DNA from: Tribonema minus
Lineage: Eukaryota; Sar; Xanthophyceae; Tribonematales; Tribonemataceae
NCBI GenBank assembly: GCA_017506865.1
Contig: JAFCMP010000170.1
Location: forward strand, 57,647 to 121,646
Length of the DNA stretch: 64,000 nucleotides
Direction of reading: 5' to 3'
The translations under genes and the position numbers were made by a program. Shown here piece after piece: positions 13,301 through 25,195 of the stretch (the first letter of the stretch is position 1; every line of letters begins with the position of its first letter). Below the pieces are notes generated by a model. The model did no database searches. It was not told where the DNA came from and saw nothing but the letters and a program-made list of their open reading frames with translations.

Positions 13301-16300
13301 TTATAGGGTTAGGTAACCCTAACCCTAACCCTAAACCCAAAGTGCTTACCTCACCTCGAAGTACCCAAGACACGAGCTGATGAGTGTCTGACCTAGCTAC
13401 GCTCTTCTGCGTCGTCTTAGGTGTGCGCAGCGGCCCTGGAGTTTGAGAGCCAGACCAGCGCCAGCCTGGACGAGTGGGACGACACCTACAGTAGGTACGC
13501 TTATTAGCATTTTTTTCAATCAAATGATATGTTGAAGTTAAACATGAAGTTTGGATTACACCTACTCCAGGTACAGTTTAGCGGCGCTCTCTGACCAGGT
13601 ACAGTAGGTACGCTCATCAGCGTTTTTTCAGTCAAATGTGTTGCAGTCAAAGTTGAAGTTCAGATTTCACCTACTCCAGGTACAGTTTTGCGGCGCTGTC
13701 TGATCAGGTACAGTGCTCCAACTGGGCAGCCAGGGCACCACTAGCAACAGTGGGGCCACTGAATCTGGCACGGCGTGCCACACACGCAAACATGGTGACT
13801 GACCGGTGTCGGTCTGGATGATTGGAGTGCCAAATGATGTGTTAAAGTTGAGGTTGAAATTTGGATGGCGCTTACTGGGTATGGTGCACACCGCGCTTGT
13901 CGGCGCGGTGCAGTACTTCAACTGTGGCGGACATGGCAGTTCCTGGCTAGAGGGAGCAGGGCCACTAGGTCGGGCGCAGCGTGCGCGCACGCTCAAGAAG
14001 TGCCAGACAGGCGTCAGTCCGGATGAGTGGAATGCGCGACGTACTCCAAGAAAGGTGTTGAAGTTGAGGCCACGTTCCCCTGTGGCGATCGTGACGCCTC
14101 TTGCCAGCTATGAAACTAAACACAGAGAGCTCTAAGCGTATGCACGATTCCAATGAGCGCCGCCCTCCATGTAGAGCAACACCCAGCCGCTTAAAAGTGA
14201 TGTCAGGGAGGGTAAGAGTGGACCTGCGCTTCATATGACCTGCGCTTCATATGCTTCACGCCTTGTCAGTGCACGGGAGGCGCTCGACCTCTGCTCGATC
14301 TGCTGTGTCATGCGCGCGTATGGAAGTACTCACCTCTGACTGTGCGCTGTGCGACGCTGCAGGGTGAGACAGCGGCGCGCTGAGGCGAGCAGCGGCGGCT
14401 CCAACGAGAACTCCTGGTAAGCCACGCTAGCGCTTGCGAGCATTGCATCCTCGTGACAGCTGAATGTACTTCAAATTCGCTGCGATTGGCAGTGTGAGCA
14501 AGCATGCTGTATGCGTGGCTATAGAAGTGTCTGCGACTGCTGAATATACTTGGCACTTGGTTTGAGTGGAGGTACGAACATATGTGCCGCGTCGAGTTCA
14601 GCTCTGCTCCGATACGTCTGATTTGCTGCGATCGGCAATTGGGACCACGGTGGGCAAACACAGTGGCACCCGGTCTGCGCCACACCTGTTGTGATTGGAC
14701 TGTGCTGTTCTCCTTGACTGCCAGATTGCCTTCCTCAAAACCCGCCGTTGGCAACACCGGCGTTTGCACATCATTTCACCTGCCCAGCAACCCAATTGCC
14801 GAAGCTTTTCGCTGACTCTGAGAGCTTCACACCCCGCATGTGATTGGCAGGTACGCTTCTGCGACGCCGTATACGGAGCAGCGCGCGCCGCCGAAACGCA
14901 GGCACCAGCAGCAGCAGCAGCAGCAGCAGCCGCAGCAGCGTGAGAGAGGCGGTGGCAACAGCCACGACGGCAACAGCAAGCGCCCGCGCGAGAGGGGGGT
15001 TCGCGGCGATGCTCAGGTGTGCGGCGGGGCGTCACCCTTGAAGTGCAGCAGTTTGTTGATGTTTGTGCGTACGCGCTGAACTGCCACCCTCACCGACATG
15101 CTTTCAAGTGCTTCCGAACATGTGGCGAAATGGACTCTGGTGTGCGGTGGGCATCACACTTGAAGTGCAGCACTTGAACATTATTTGTGCGTACTCGCTG
15201 AACTGCCGCCTCTTCCAACATGCTTTTGAACTCTTCCGAACATTTGACGAAATACACTCAGGTGTGTGGCGGGCGTCACCCTTGAAGTGCAGCATTGTGG
15301 TGATGTGTTTGTGCGTGCACCCTAAACTGCCCCTGACCTCCAGGCTTTCAAGTGCTTCCAAAACTGTGGTGAATCGCCCATTGCACGTGTGGGCTTGGGC
15401 CAGTACTGACTGTGATAGACAGCCTGAGCGCGTCACGCCTATCCACACGGAAGTCCTGAAAACATCTACTTCAAAGTAGTACATCAATACTTCAAGTCTT
15501 GAAGCTGCAAGATGCCAGTTACAAAACGCCCCGCTGGGCGCTGACGTACCGTCGCCGAGCGCCGCGCGTCAGCATTGGACGGGCGTCGCCGCACGTCAGA
15601 ACCTCAGGCTCCGCAGCGCACGCATTCCACGAGCTTCACTGTCACCCCAGTCATGGACACCGCATCCTGACGCGTCAGCGGATGGCGGAGCCTCGGGCCT
15701 TGCAGCGCACGCATTCCGCTGTAATGCGCGGCGATTGGACATGCATCCTGACACCGTGCTGCCTCGCTGACTCGCTGCCCTGACACCCGCCAGGCCGAGC
15801 AGCAGCAGCACGCGCAGCCGCGGCCCGCCAAGCGCCAGCGCCCGGAAACGGCAGTTACAGAACGCGAAACCGACGGCGGCGCGAGCGCTGCTGCCGTCGC
15901 AGGCCACGATGCCACGGAGGGCCATCGCAGGGGCGGGCGGCGCGCTGCAGCGGAGGCAGCGGCAGCGGCGCAGGAGGCGCAGATGCGGCGCGAGGCGGCG
16001 ACGTTGCCGCCGCCGCGCGCGGTGCTGCTGCACGGCGGCGCTGCAGCCGAGGTGAGATGGTGAAGCTGAAGTTGAAATTGCTGTAGTAGGTGAAGCGCAC
16101 GTGCGTGTGTCGCTGATTGCTCATGAGAAGCACCTTGATGGCATTGCGGGCCTGGTTTACGTTAAGTGGTAGGCCACGCATGTCGGCAGAGGTGGGATAC
16201 TGCAAGTGACAGGCGCTCCTGCGCATCCGTCATGATGCTTCTGACCCCTATTGCTGTGGCGAGTGGCGGCGGTGCCACTGCGCACGATGACGGCAGCACG

Positions 16301-19300
16301 GTGGCACAGCGGGCTCTCACGAGAAGGCGCGCAGCCCCTGGTGCAGTTTCACAACCTCGCCGCGTGCACGCGGCCCTTGAAGTGTGCTCTTGTGGACGTA
16401 ATTGGTGGACAGAAGATAATCTCTCTCCACAACGTCGCGTCGTGATGACGCGTGGTACGCGACGGTGGGCCACCGGGGCGCAGTGCCGCGCCACCGCCGC
16501 TGCGCTACCGTTCCTGTTTCCTGTCAGATAGCCCATCGAGCTCCAGTCAACAAGCTGCTGGGCTGCGGCGCCTGGCACAAGACGGAGCCTTGGTCCCTCA
16601 CGCAGCCGCCCGTACCTTCAACAGCAGAGTATCCACCCTTTCACCAGAAGCGCTGATATGCGTCCACACCGCAGAGTCGCTCCAAGTACATCGACATATC
16701 TCGCTCACCGATGGACACTGCCGCGTCAACTTGTGGCCCGCCCCTGTGCAGGGCTCGGCATCGGCGGCGGTGCACCACGCTCCACATGCGCTGCACACAA
16801 AGCCTGCGCTGCATGCTCCCGTCGCCGCCGCGGCGCCAAAAGCCACCACCTCAAAGGGCAGTTCAAAAGCCATGCCGAAGGCCGCGCTCGACGCCGCTGC
16901 TGCCGCGGCGCCTGCTGAAGCGATGGACACGTCGCCGGAAGGAGCAGCGGCAGCGGCGCCAGCAGCGGCGGCAGCTGCGCAGCCCGCAGCGGCGAGCCCT
17001 GCTGCTGCAGCAGCAGCAGCGCAGGCGCCCGTGGCTTGTCCCGCGGCGGCAGCGGCGATGGACACCTCGGAAGAAGCGGTGCGCGGCGCGGCGTTGGCGG
17101 CAGCACCGGCGGCAGCGCCCGCCGCGCGCAGCGCGGCGGCGGCAGGGAGTGCCGCCGCGCGCGCCGCCTCCGCGGCGGCGGCGCCGACGCTGCACGTGCC
17201 GCCGTTGCCGCTGGAGCGCGAGCGCGCGGTGGTGGTGTCGAATCTGCCGTTCAGCGTGCACGAGGGGGAGCTGAGGGGGATCCTGGCAGAGGGCGGCGGC
17301 GGCGGCGGCAGCGGCGGCAGCGGCGGCGGCGGCGGCGGCGCCGTGCGCAGCGTGGAGTTTGTGCTCAACAAGCGCGGCTTCTCTAAGGGCATCGCGACGG
17401 TGCTGTTCGAGACGCGCAAGGTGGGCGGCGGCGCATCGTGGCAAAAGTCCCAGCAGCAGCAGCAGCAGCAGCAGTGCGCACAGCGCAGCATTGCGCCTGC
17501 AGCACACGTTCACCCTCAGATGATGCCGCAGGACGCAGCCTTTGTCGTGCAGTGGGTCCGTGCCCCAAACGGTGACTTGGAGCTCATCAGTAGCCTTGGC
17601 TGCCCCAGCCTTGGGAGCCCCAGCCAAGGCTACTGATGGGGGCGCTGGCGCCCGACGATGAGCTTGTCATATGTGTGGATGCGCTCTTGCAGTCCTAGGG
17701 TGAGAGTGAGTCCTAATCCCATCACCTCAATCATCATGGATTCGCGCCAATCGCGCCAGTACTGACGACGTTTCGCCATTGCTGCCGACATAAATTGCCA
17801 CTGCCGCCGCTGCAGGCGGCGGAAGCGGCGCTGGCGCTGGACGGCAAAATTGTCATCAAGGGTTGATTTGCGCTTGCAGCAGCAGGGTTAGCATCAGCAG
17901 GGTTAGCGCTCACCAGGCCCACCGCCCTGATCCATCACGCCACTGCGCGAGCACTGATAACGTTTAACCATTTCTGCCATTCACCACCGCTGCAGGCGGC
18001 GGAAGCGGCGCTGGCGCTTGATGGCAAAATGGTCATCAAGGGCCGCCCAATGCGTGTCAGCGCCATTGGCGCTCCCGACGCACCCGCTGTGCAGCCCCCC
18101 CGGCTGGAGCCCATGCAAGCTCCACATGGGGGGGTCAGTGGGCCTCCGAGCGGGGCTACAGAGGGGGGCGCGAGTGGGCTCGAAGGGGGGCAGGGGGGGG
18201 GTGTCGCCCCCGCTCCAGATTCGCCGTCTGCACAGGGTGCAGGTATGTACGCCATATTGGGTCTCGCTAAAGGCGCGAACAGTCCAGATGATGAATGAAT
18301 ATTTACTTCGGATTTTCGTAAGCTTTACGCTTGCTTCGAGTAGTTTCTAGCTCATTGCGAAGTTGCGCCCATTAAGTGCTTGAGCACGCTGGATTACGTC
18401 GGCACGCGGCGCGGGTGCTTGGTGCGATACATGTCCTTTTATGCCCCCCGTTCAAGGTGCTGATGTGATTGAGCTGGGCGCACGACAGCAGCGCTCAAAG
18501 AAGGAATGCGTCGGGCGGCACACGTGGGGCGCATGTGCGCGAACCCCCTTTGGGAAGTGCACAGTGGTTCAGCAGCCGCGCGTCATGATGCACTCGCTGC
18601 GCAAGCAGAGCAGCACCGCCCAGCCAGCGCGGTGAACAGCAACGAGCATTTCACGCACAAGCAACTCACACGCAAGACGATTGTTCAGGTGCCCCATTCC
18701 GCACCGGTCTGCCCGGTGCAGGCGTAAGCGCTGGCTGACACCTTTGAAGTGTACGTCAAGTAGCTGCACAGGGCTGCCCGCATTGTGCTCTAGAGCGCAT
18801 CATCTGGGTGGTCCACTTGCAGTTTTGGGACAGTATCAGTGGTGCGAGAATGCGTTTGCAGTCTCGCACGCGCAAGCGCCTTCATACCCGGGTGCGCACG
18901 CGTTAAAGTGCGCAACACGCTTAAGCCTCGCAGTAGCAATCACGTGGGGTAATGATTAGTACATGTACGCAGATTGCTGCTATTGCAGTGGCACTCTTGA
19001 GTGTCAGATTAGGGTATGTATGTAGGCTGCTCCTACTGAGCTCTTGGAGACTGCGCCAGCAGCGCACAGCAACAATGACGCAAAGAAGGCAGTTCTGTGG
19101 CACGCGCAAGCACCGACGGTTACACCAGTTTTCGCGCCATCGACCGCCAACGACAGCCGAGGCGTTGACGCGCGAACGACATCGGTCGCAACTGCGCGTT
19201 GTCTCTGGAGCGGCCGAGCCTGTGTTAAATGAGGGTTTGTATCTAGGCTGCTCCTACTGAGCGCTGCCCTTGAATTCCGCAACCGTACGTTGTCTCTGGA

Positions 19301-22300
19301 GCGGCCAAGCCTGCACGTGCCGCCCCTAGTTGTAACGCCAGCGGGCGGGCAGAGGCAGCAGGCCGCAGCCAGCAGAGCTGCACATGAGTGTATCGACACT
19401 TCACAACTACATACTAGCGAGAACTTCAAGTTTTGTGGAACAGCGTACCGCATTGATTTCTGGTGGGTGTAATCCCGTCTGCGGACCCTCTGTTTCCGCT
19501 CCGGATGTGCCAGCCATGCCAGGGCAGCAGTCGCGCCGGCGGCAGCGGCGGCAGGGATGGCAGCGGGCGGCGCCCCATCGCGCCTGGCAGCACTCGCCAA
19601 AACTGAAGTTTCAACTTCTGCAACAAGGCGGTGCATGTACACCCAGCCTCATTACCCAATTCTGCACTGTCCAATCCCTCTGACGCCCTCCCTGGCCCCG
19701 CTCCCTGTGTATCGTGCTATGCCGCAGCAGCGGCGGCATCGGCGGCAGCGGCGGCAGCACCGGCAGCAGCGGCGGCAGCACCGGCGGCAGCGGCAGCATC
19801 AGGCGGCACCGCAGCGGGCTTGTCCAAGGACGCCGCTAAAGCAGCGCTCAGGGCTGGTGCGGGCAGGACGATCCACGTCGCCAACCTCCCCATTGACATC
19901 ACCGAGGAGGCAAGTCAGAGTCAGAGTCTTGATGGCGAGCCCGAGGGCAGTTTGGGGTGGCTGCTGGCTTGGCGCAATCTAGGGTAGGCCAGGGGTGGGG
20001 TCTGGAGTTGGGGTTAGGGGTAGAGTTGGGGTTAGGATTAGGGTTTGGCCTTTGATGTGAGGGAGCGCGTGTATGTTGGTAATTGTAGCTCCTAGCGCCG
20101 AGGCTACAGTAGGGTCAGCATTGGTGAACTCTGTCGTTTGTGGCGTATGATGTGTTGTTTGCGATGGGCATGGAGCCTTGTTTGCTCTGATTTTCACGGA
20201 TTCTGCGTAGCTGGACAGGTACGCACTGGCGGACGTAGTGGGGGAGGGCCATTCGGCGGTGCAGCAGTGATTGTTGTTACGCATCAAGCTGTTTTGTTAC
20301 AAGGTACCTGTCTAGAACCTAATCTGGTGGCAAGCTTGACATCTACCACCTGGGCTTTGTCGCGCGCCAAGAGAGAGAGTATGCACTCGAAGTTTGACGT
20401 AGAAGTATGTTCAAGTAGAAGCAGTACACATCTCTGTGCTTTTAGAACATCAAAATAAAACATCAATATGGTCCGCAAGCTCCTGCATTGCGCGTGGCAC
20501 TTCTCATACTGACGTGCGTCGCTCACACCTCGCTTCTGCAGGCCCTCAAGGCGTTTTGCGCATCGTGTGGGCCGGTGCTCGCGGTCAAGCTGCTGCGCGC
20601 CAAGGCCACCAAGCAGCCCAACGGCACTGCGCTGGTCGAGTTCACGGACGAGCGCGCTGTCCCCGTGGCGTTGCTCCGCAACGGCCACACGATGGAGCAG
20701 GGCGATGGTAAGGGCCGCGTACTCGCAGTTTCACTTTCGCTTTGCGCCAGAGGCGACGAACCCTAATCTGTACCTAGTTTAAAAGCGCTACTTCAGAAGT
20801 ACAAGACGGTAGGGGAGGACCCCGAGATGCCATTTGGCGGCGGCGGCGTTTGAGTGGTTGTCGTTGCGACACTTTCAGACTGTCATACGACATGTAGATT
20901 CCTTACAGCTAGATGCCAATCATCTGGGCTTTTTCGCGTCCTGAGCGAGAATTAATAAAAAGTACAAGACGGACCAACAGAGACATTTTGAAACGTTGCC
21001 CTGTGGCATTGCTCCGCAACGGCCACACGATGGAGCAAGGCAATGGTAGGGGCCTTGCAAGTTGCATCCAAGTGCTAGTCCAAAGTGAAGTACTTTAAAG
21101 GGACCATAAAAGGCCAGCAGAAAATGTTGAACTTTGCCTGTGCCACTGCTCCGCAACAGCCACGCGATGGAGCAGGGCAGTGGTAAGGGCCGTGCACTTC
21201 ATACCTAATTTCAATTCAAAAAATGCCACAAGACAGACCGACAAGGGGACCAGGCGTAAATGGGTACTTCTTTACTACGATAGGGAACGGCAGGCAGAGT
21301 AGCACAAAAGCTCATGTAGAAACATAGCAATGATGTATTGTCGTTGCGCTGGTATGGGGGGGGAGTGGTTGAAGCCGCTGCCAGTGTTACCACCTGGGGC
21401 AACCCCAGCATCTCCTAAATGACCCCTCCCCCTCTCTGGTCACCGAACCCTACCCCCTGAAGGCAACGAAGGGCATAGTGGGTGGGCTTTCTCTGCTAGC
21501 CTACCAGCTAGTACTCTGCTGCAGCCATGTGCCTATCCTTGCTGGTCGGTGCCATGCAAGGGATGCCCTTGCTGGTCGGTGCCATGCAAGAAGTGCTGCA
21601 CATGCTGCTACCTCTCCCAGACTCTTTGCAAAAACTTCACACTCTTTATGGCCTGTTCCCCCTTTGCAAGAAATGCCACGAGACTGACCGATAGAGATGT
21701 TAGAAATTTTGCCCGTGGCACTGCTCCGCAACGGCCACATGATGGAGCAGGCCGATGGTGAGGGCTGTGCGTGTTATAACTAGTGTTTTTTTGAAGTGCT
21801 ACAAGACAAACGGACAGAGGTGTTTGAAGTTCGACCGTGGCACTGTTCCGCAACGGCCACTTGATGGATCAAGGCGCTGGTAAGGCTCGGCAACTGTGTA
21901 GAAGTTCTTTGCAGAACTTCAAGCACTTAGGCAAATACCTCTTTGTCCCGCTGCGGTACTGAGTGCGATCACGAGCAGTGATTGCAGCCGCTGAGGTTTT
22001 ATCATTGGTTCGCGTCAGTGTGCTTTGTCAAGCGGCGGCGCTGCAAGTGTTGCGGCCCATAAGATCAACTTCTCTGTTCAGAAAATAAATAAATAACGTC
22101 CATAGAGGTGTAGTAGTACATATTTCTGATAAGCAGACACGCCTCTCGTACCAGTGCGCGCAGTCGCTTTGCAAGCATCTCACGGGAGCTGCGCTTGTTT
22201 GTTGAAGTTTCTTGTTGATGTTGCTGAAATTACAGCTGAGCACCCGCATCTCCTCTGCCTGTCGATGCCTCGCTTCTGCAGTCGATGCAGTGCTGCGTTC

Positions 22301-23006
22301 AGTGCGACGCGGCCTCACTGTTGAAGTTACCACCTCATGTTGCGGGCGGGGCATTGCGGTGACTGCGCCATCTGGATGGGGAGATGATGCTGTGCTTGCT
22401 ATGGCACTGAGATTTTTTCAAAACTCCAGAGAATCCCAGGATCTACGGCCATGTGCGCATCATCACGGCAGCATCGCGCTCGCACGCTCACCAACGCCCC
22501 GTCAGTACTGAGCGATTAGCAGCGATAGCTGCGTGCGCTGCATTGGGAAGCGCCCTCTCCATGGGCCGAGTGCCGGTGCCTCATTGTCGTGCTGACTCCC
22601 CCTGTCTTTTACTGCAACAACCGCCACCACAGGCCCTGAGCCCGGTGGCATCAAGGTCACTCGCTCGCGCTTCCCAGTGGTGGTTCCAGAAAGATTGCAC
22701 CCACACAAGCCCCCGGCCGCAGCAGCAGCAGCAGCACCGGCGGCGCACATGCAGCCCAGGCAGCAGGGCCGCGGCGCGCCCCCCGCTGGCAGGGGGCGGG
22801 GAGGGGGGAGGGGGGGCGGAAGGGGAGGGGGGAGGGGCGCGGGGGGGCGCACAGGCAGGGGGGCATCCGCCATTGCTCTGGGGTCAGCGAGGGGGGGCAG
22901 TCGCATGGGGGAAGGGAGGCATGGGGAGGGGGGGGGGGCGGGGGCCCCTTCGGGCGGTCCCATGTCGAATGCGGACTTCAAGGCGCTGCTCACCAAGGGG
23001 AAGTGA
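1303..23006 (+). CDS. SART3: SART3/Prp24-like U4/U6 snRNP assembly factor (21 exons)
   Basis: Exons: 1303-1770, 3965-4096, 4825-5025, 5529-5582, 6502-6687, 7427-7473, 8085-8228, 8538-8643 (or to 8604), 9107-9148, 10078-10188, 11315-11376, 12026-12155, 13421-13494, 14363-14416, 14851-15016, 15794-16051, 16752-17420, 17996-18242, 19728-19909, 20542-20707, 22633-23006. Phases agree at every junction, giving about 1290 residues (1277 with the shorter exon 8). Residues 1-586 carry HAT-type helical repeats. A low-complexity basic and Ala-rich linker follows, then RRM1 (about 902-992), RRM2 (about 1097-1190), an RG/G-rich tail and a terminal SNADFKALLTKGK. This order is diagnostic of SART3/Prp24, which anneals U4 and U6 snRNAs and recycles snRNPs in the nucleus. 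ATG 1303 is the first in-frame ATG; 1330 and 1345 are alternatives. Intron 19 uses a GC donor. The protein is longer than human SART3 because of the linkers. Confidence 0.93.
2363..2876. mobile_element. TA-flanked inverted-repeat element (MITE-like) in SART3 intron 1
   Basis: The two ends are inverted copies of about 35 bp, starting CCGTCATGTGCCTATTTAGG, with about one mismatch. A TA dinucleotide borders each side (2361-2362 and 2877-2878). The interior is about 440 bp and encodes no transposase. It contains subterminal repeats of a CACCAGGCCTAATT motif. Size, TIRs and TA flanks fit a non-autonomous Tc1/mariner-type MITE. Confidence 0.75.
3819..3870 (+). repeat. Degenerate copy of the 5' part of SART3 exon 2
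   Basis: About 150 bp upstream of exon 2 a diverged version of its interior (CGAGGTGACGCTCACCGCTG against CGAGGCGGCGCTCACCGCGG) lies next to a repeat of the intron text on dual GACCACT-like segments. This is one of several acceptor-side copies in this gene. Confidence 0.5.
4500..4595 (+). repeat. Dispersed repeat family B, copy 1
   Basis: This copy is related to 5690-5775 (plus) and 12340-12455 (minus). The shared core includes GGTGGAAGGCA, GGCTAAC, CTTGTCAC, a TAGAGCT segment and a T-rich end. All three copies lie in SART3 introns. No coding capacity was seen; it is probably a small non-autonomous element. Confidence 0.55.
4638..4684 (+). repeat. Copy of the 5' end and acceptor of SART3 exon 3
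   Basis: GCAGGAAACCGGTGCATCGG at 4635 onward repeats the true acceptor and exon start at 4821-4840 almost exactly, about 187 bp upstream. Intron text before it (CTGCCCTTTGCCTGCGGTGC) is duplicated too. The copy soon meets a TAG in the exon frame. Confidence 0.8.
5690..5775 (+). repeat. Dispersed repeat family B, copy 2
   Basis: This copy shares TTATTGGTGGAAGGCACTTG and CGGCTAACCA with the inverted copy near 12.4 kb. It lies in SART3 intron 4 and ends in a T-rich tract. Confidence 0.65.
5895..6500 (+). repeat. CATACCGTATG minisatellite with embedded exon 5 starts
   Basis: The near-palindrome CATGCATACCGTATGACGC and variants recur irregularly across SART3 intron 4. Diverged copies of the start of exon 5 occur at about 6178-6215 and 6362-6405 before the real exon at 6502. 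The array therefore grew together with the acceptor and exon start. A single related motif occurs at 10036-10050. Confidence 0.75.
6845..6910 (+). repeat. Copy of the 3' end and donor of SART3 exon 5
   Basis: GACCTGCTGCTGTGCGACCT followed by CAAGGCCAAGGTGAGGTGTG repeats the real exon end and donor at 6658-6694, about 217 bp downstream. The copied donor is intact, but the frame upstream of it is interrupted. Confidence 0.85.
7055..7115 (-). repeat. Dispersed repeat family A, half copy
   Basis: Read on the minus strand, this contains ATCATCTGGGCTTTTTCGCG and GAGCGAGAATTAATAAAAAG, as in the fuller copies at 20873-20966 and 43143-43232. It is in SART3 intron 5. Confidence 0.7.
7498..7600 (+). 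repeat. Dispersed repeat family A, diverged full copy
   Basis: It shares TGTAGATTCCGTACAGC and CATCTGGGCTTTGTTGCGCC with the family, in the same order. It sits just after the donor of SART3 exon 6. Confidence 0.65.
8709..8870 (+). repeat. Two-copy tandem repeat in SART3 intron 8
   Basis: Segments starting at about 8714 and 8807 share GCA(G)ACACCATCA, ATGAC(A/G)AAA and TGCAGCGGTTG with a period near 93 bp. They also resemble the ATGACTAAAGACAAGGTG end of the long version of exon 8, which would make them donor-side copies. Confidence 0.5.
10373..10440 (+). repeat. Copy of the 3' end and donor of SART3 exon 10
   Basis: GGGCTGGCTCGCGCTGCTGG through a GTGAG donor repeats 10131-10193 with only a few substitutions, about 243 bp downstream. 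The exon frame is open within the copy, so it could be used as a cryptic exon end. Confidence 0.9.
10870..11270 (+). repeat. About 75-80 bp minisatellite in SART3 intron 10
   Basis: About five diverged units share GCTCATGATCTTGAAAAGAC, TGCAATGTATGCAT and a TTTCAACTTGA(A/T)GTACTTCA block. A diverged copy of the exon 11 acceptor and start (ATTGCTCAGTTGGAG) lies at 10848-10862, just before the array. Confidence 0.75.
12280..12640 (+). repeat. Array of exon 12 3' ends with donors
   Basis: The real exon end (CCCTTCAGGCGGTGAGCGCG at 12145-12164) is followed by diverged copies near 12290-12306, 12479-12500 and 12624-12646, each a CTCCAGGCGGTGAGT-like string. A GTTGAAGT motif follows each one. Confidence 0.7.
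12340..12455 (-). repeat. Dispersed repeat family B, copy 3 (inverted)
   Basis: The reverse complement of this stretch reads GTTATTGGTGGAAGGCACTT near its start and matches copy 2 through the TAGAGCT block to the T-rich end. It lies in SART3 intron 12, within an array of exon 12 end copies. Confidence 0.65.
13278..13336. repeat. Head-to-head telomere-type repeat
   Basis: A run of degenerate TTAGGG units switches directly to CCCTAA units around 13317 (GGGTTAGGTAACCCTAACCC). This is the arrangement expected of an internal telomere fusion or an inverted telomeric insertion. It lies in SART3 intron 12. Confidence 0.8.
13480..13715 (+). repeat. Tandem copies of the 3' end and donor of SART3 exon 13
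   Basis: CACCTAC(A/T)(G/C)... followed by AGGTAC recurs after the true exon end. Units contain TCAAATG(A/T)T, GTTGAAGTT and ACACCTACTCCAGGTACAG with a period of about 118 bp. Confidence 0.65.
15014..15345 (+). repeat. Three tandem units of about 121 bp at the exon 15 donor
   Basis: Units start at about 15014, 15135 and 15258, each with a CTCAGGTGTG-like donor, CACCCTTGAAGTGCAGCA, a TTTGTGCGT block, and CTGAACTGCC. The first is the real exon 15 end and donor. Confidence 0.85.
17220..18061 (+). other. SART3: RRM1 of the SART3-like protein, split by an intron
   Basis: RNP2 reads VVVSNLPF and RNP1 reads KGIATVLF in exon 17. The domain finishes in exon 18 with a typical beta4 segment (AALALDGKMVIKGRPMRV). 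Between RNP2 and RNP1 there is a glycine/serine run of about 16 residues, encoded at 17293-17340, where ordinary RRMs have a short loop. Confidence 0.85.
17811..17866 (+). repeat. Copy of the acceptor and 5' end of SART3 exon 18
   Basis: CTGCAGGCGGCGGAAGCGGC through GTCATCAAGG repeats 17991-18043 nearly exactly, about 180 bp upstream. In the copy the next codon is followed by TGA, so only the downstream version continues the RRM. Confidence 0.9.
18262..18301 (-). repeat. Dispersed repeat family A, short diverged fragment
   Basis: Read on the minus strand it gives CATCATCTGGACTGTTCGCG followed by a CTTTAGCGAGAC segment, matching the central part of family A with several differences. It lies directly after the exon 18 donor. 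Confidence 0.4.
19990..20046 (+). repeat. Degenerate TTAGGG-type array
   Basis: GTTGGGGTTAGG, GGGGTAGAGTTGG and GGATTAGGGTTT units form a diverged telomere-like run just after the GC donor of SART3 exon 19. Confidence 0.6.
20873..20966 (+). repeat. Dispersed repeat family A, full copy
   Basis: About 94 bp: CATACGACATGTAGATTCC, then ATCATCTGGGCTTTTTCGCG, then GAGCGAGAATTAATAAAAAG. It sits in SART3 intron 20, downstream of the exon 20 donor. It matches the copy at 43143-43232 along its length. Confidence 0.75.
20995..21890 (+). repeat. Four copies of the 3' end and donor of SART3 exon 20
   Basis: The exon end (CTCCGCAACGGCCACACGAT, then a GGAGCAGGGCGATGGTAAGG donor) recurs at about 21010-21052, 21148-21188, 21722-21762 and 21845-21885 with substitutions. 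Nearly all keep a GGTAAGG or GGTAGGG donor. This is the largest donor-side array in the gene. Confidence 0.9.
22965..23003 (+). other. SART3: C-terminal LSm-interacting motif
   Basis: The last 13 residues are SNADFKALLTKGK, followed by TGA. The conserved SNADF core matches the short C-terminal motif by which Prp24 and SART3 contact the LSm2-8 ring on U6 snRNA. This supports the gene identity and fixes the 3' end of the coding region. Confidence 0.85.

Positions 23007-25195
<2,189 letters not shown>

Larger units (their letters stand above)
19865..22671 (+). other. SART3: RRM2 of the SART3-like protein, in three exons
   Basis: RNP2 is IHVANLPI at the end of exon 19 and RNP1 is NGTALVEF in exon 20. 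The final strand is completed in exon 21 (GGIKVTRSRFPVVVP). The exon 19 to 20 junction is a GC-AG intron, with GAG before GCAAGT at 19907-19915. Confidence 0.85.

Noticed and set aside
16863-17627. 254-codon minus-strand frame opposite SART3 exon 17
   Set aside because: It is the antisense shadow of Ala/Gly-rich, GC-biased codons; the plus strand carries the RRM and the splice sites.
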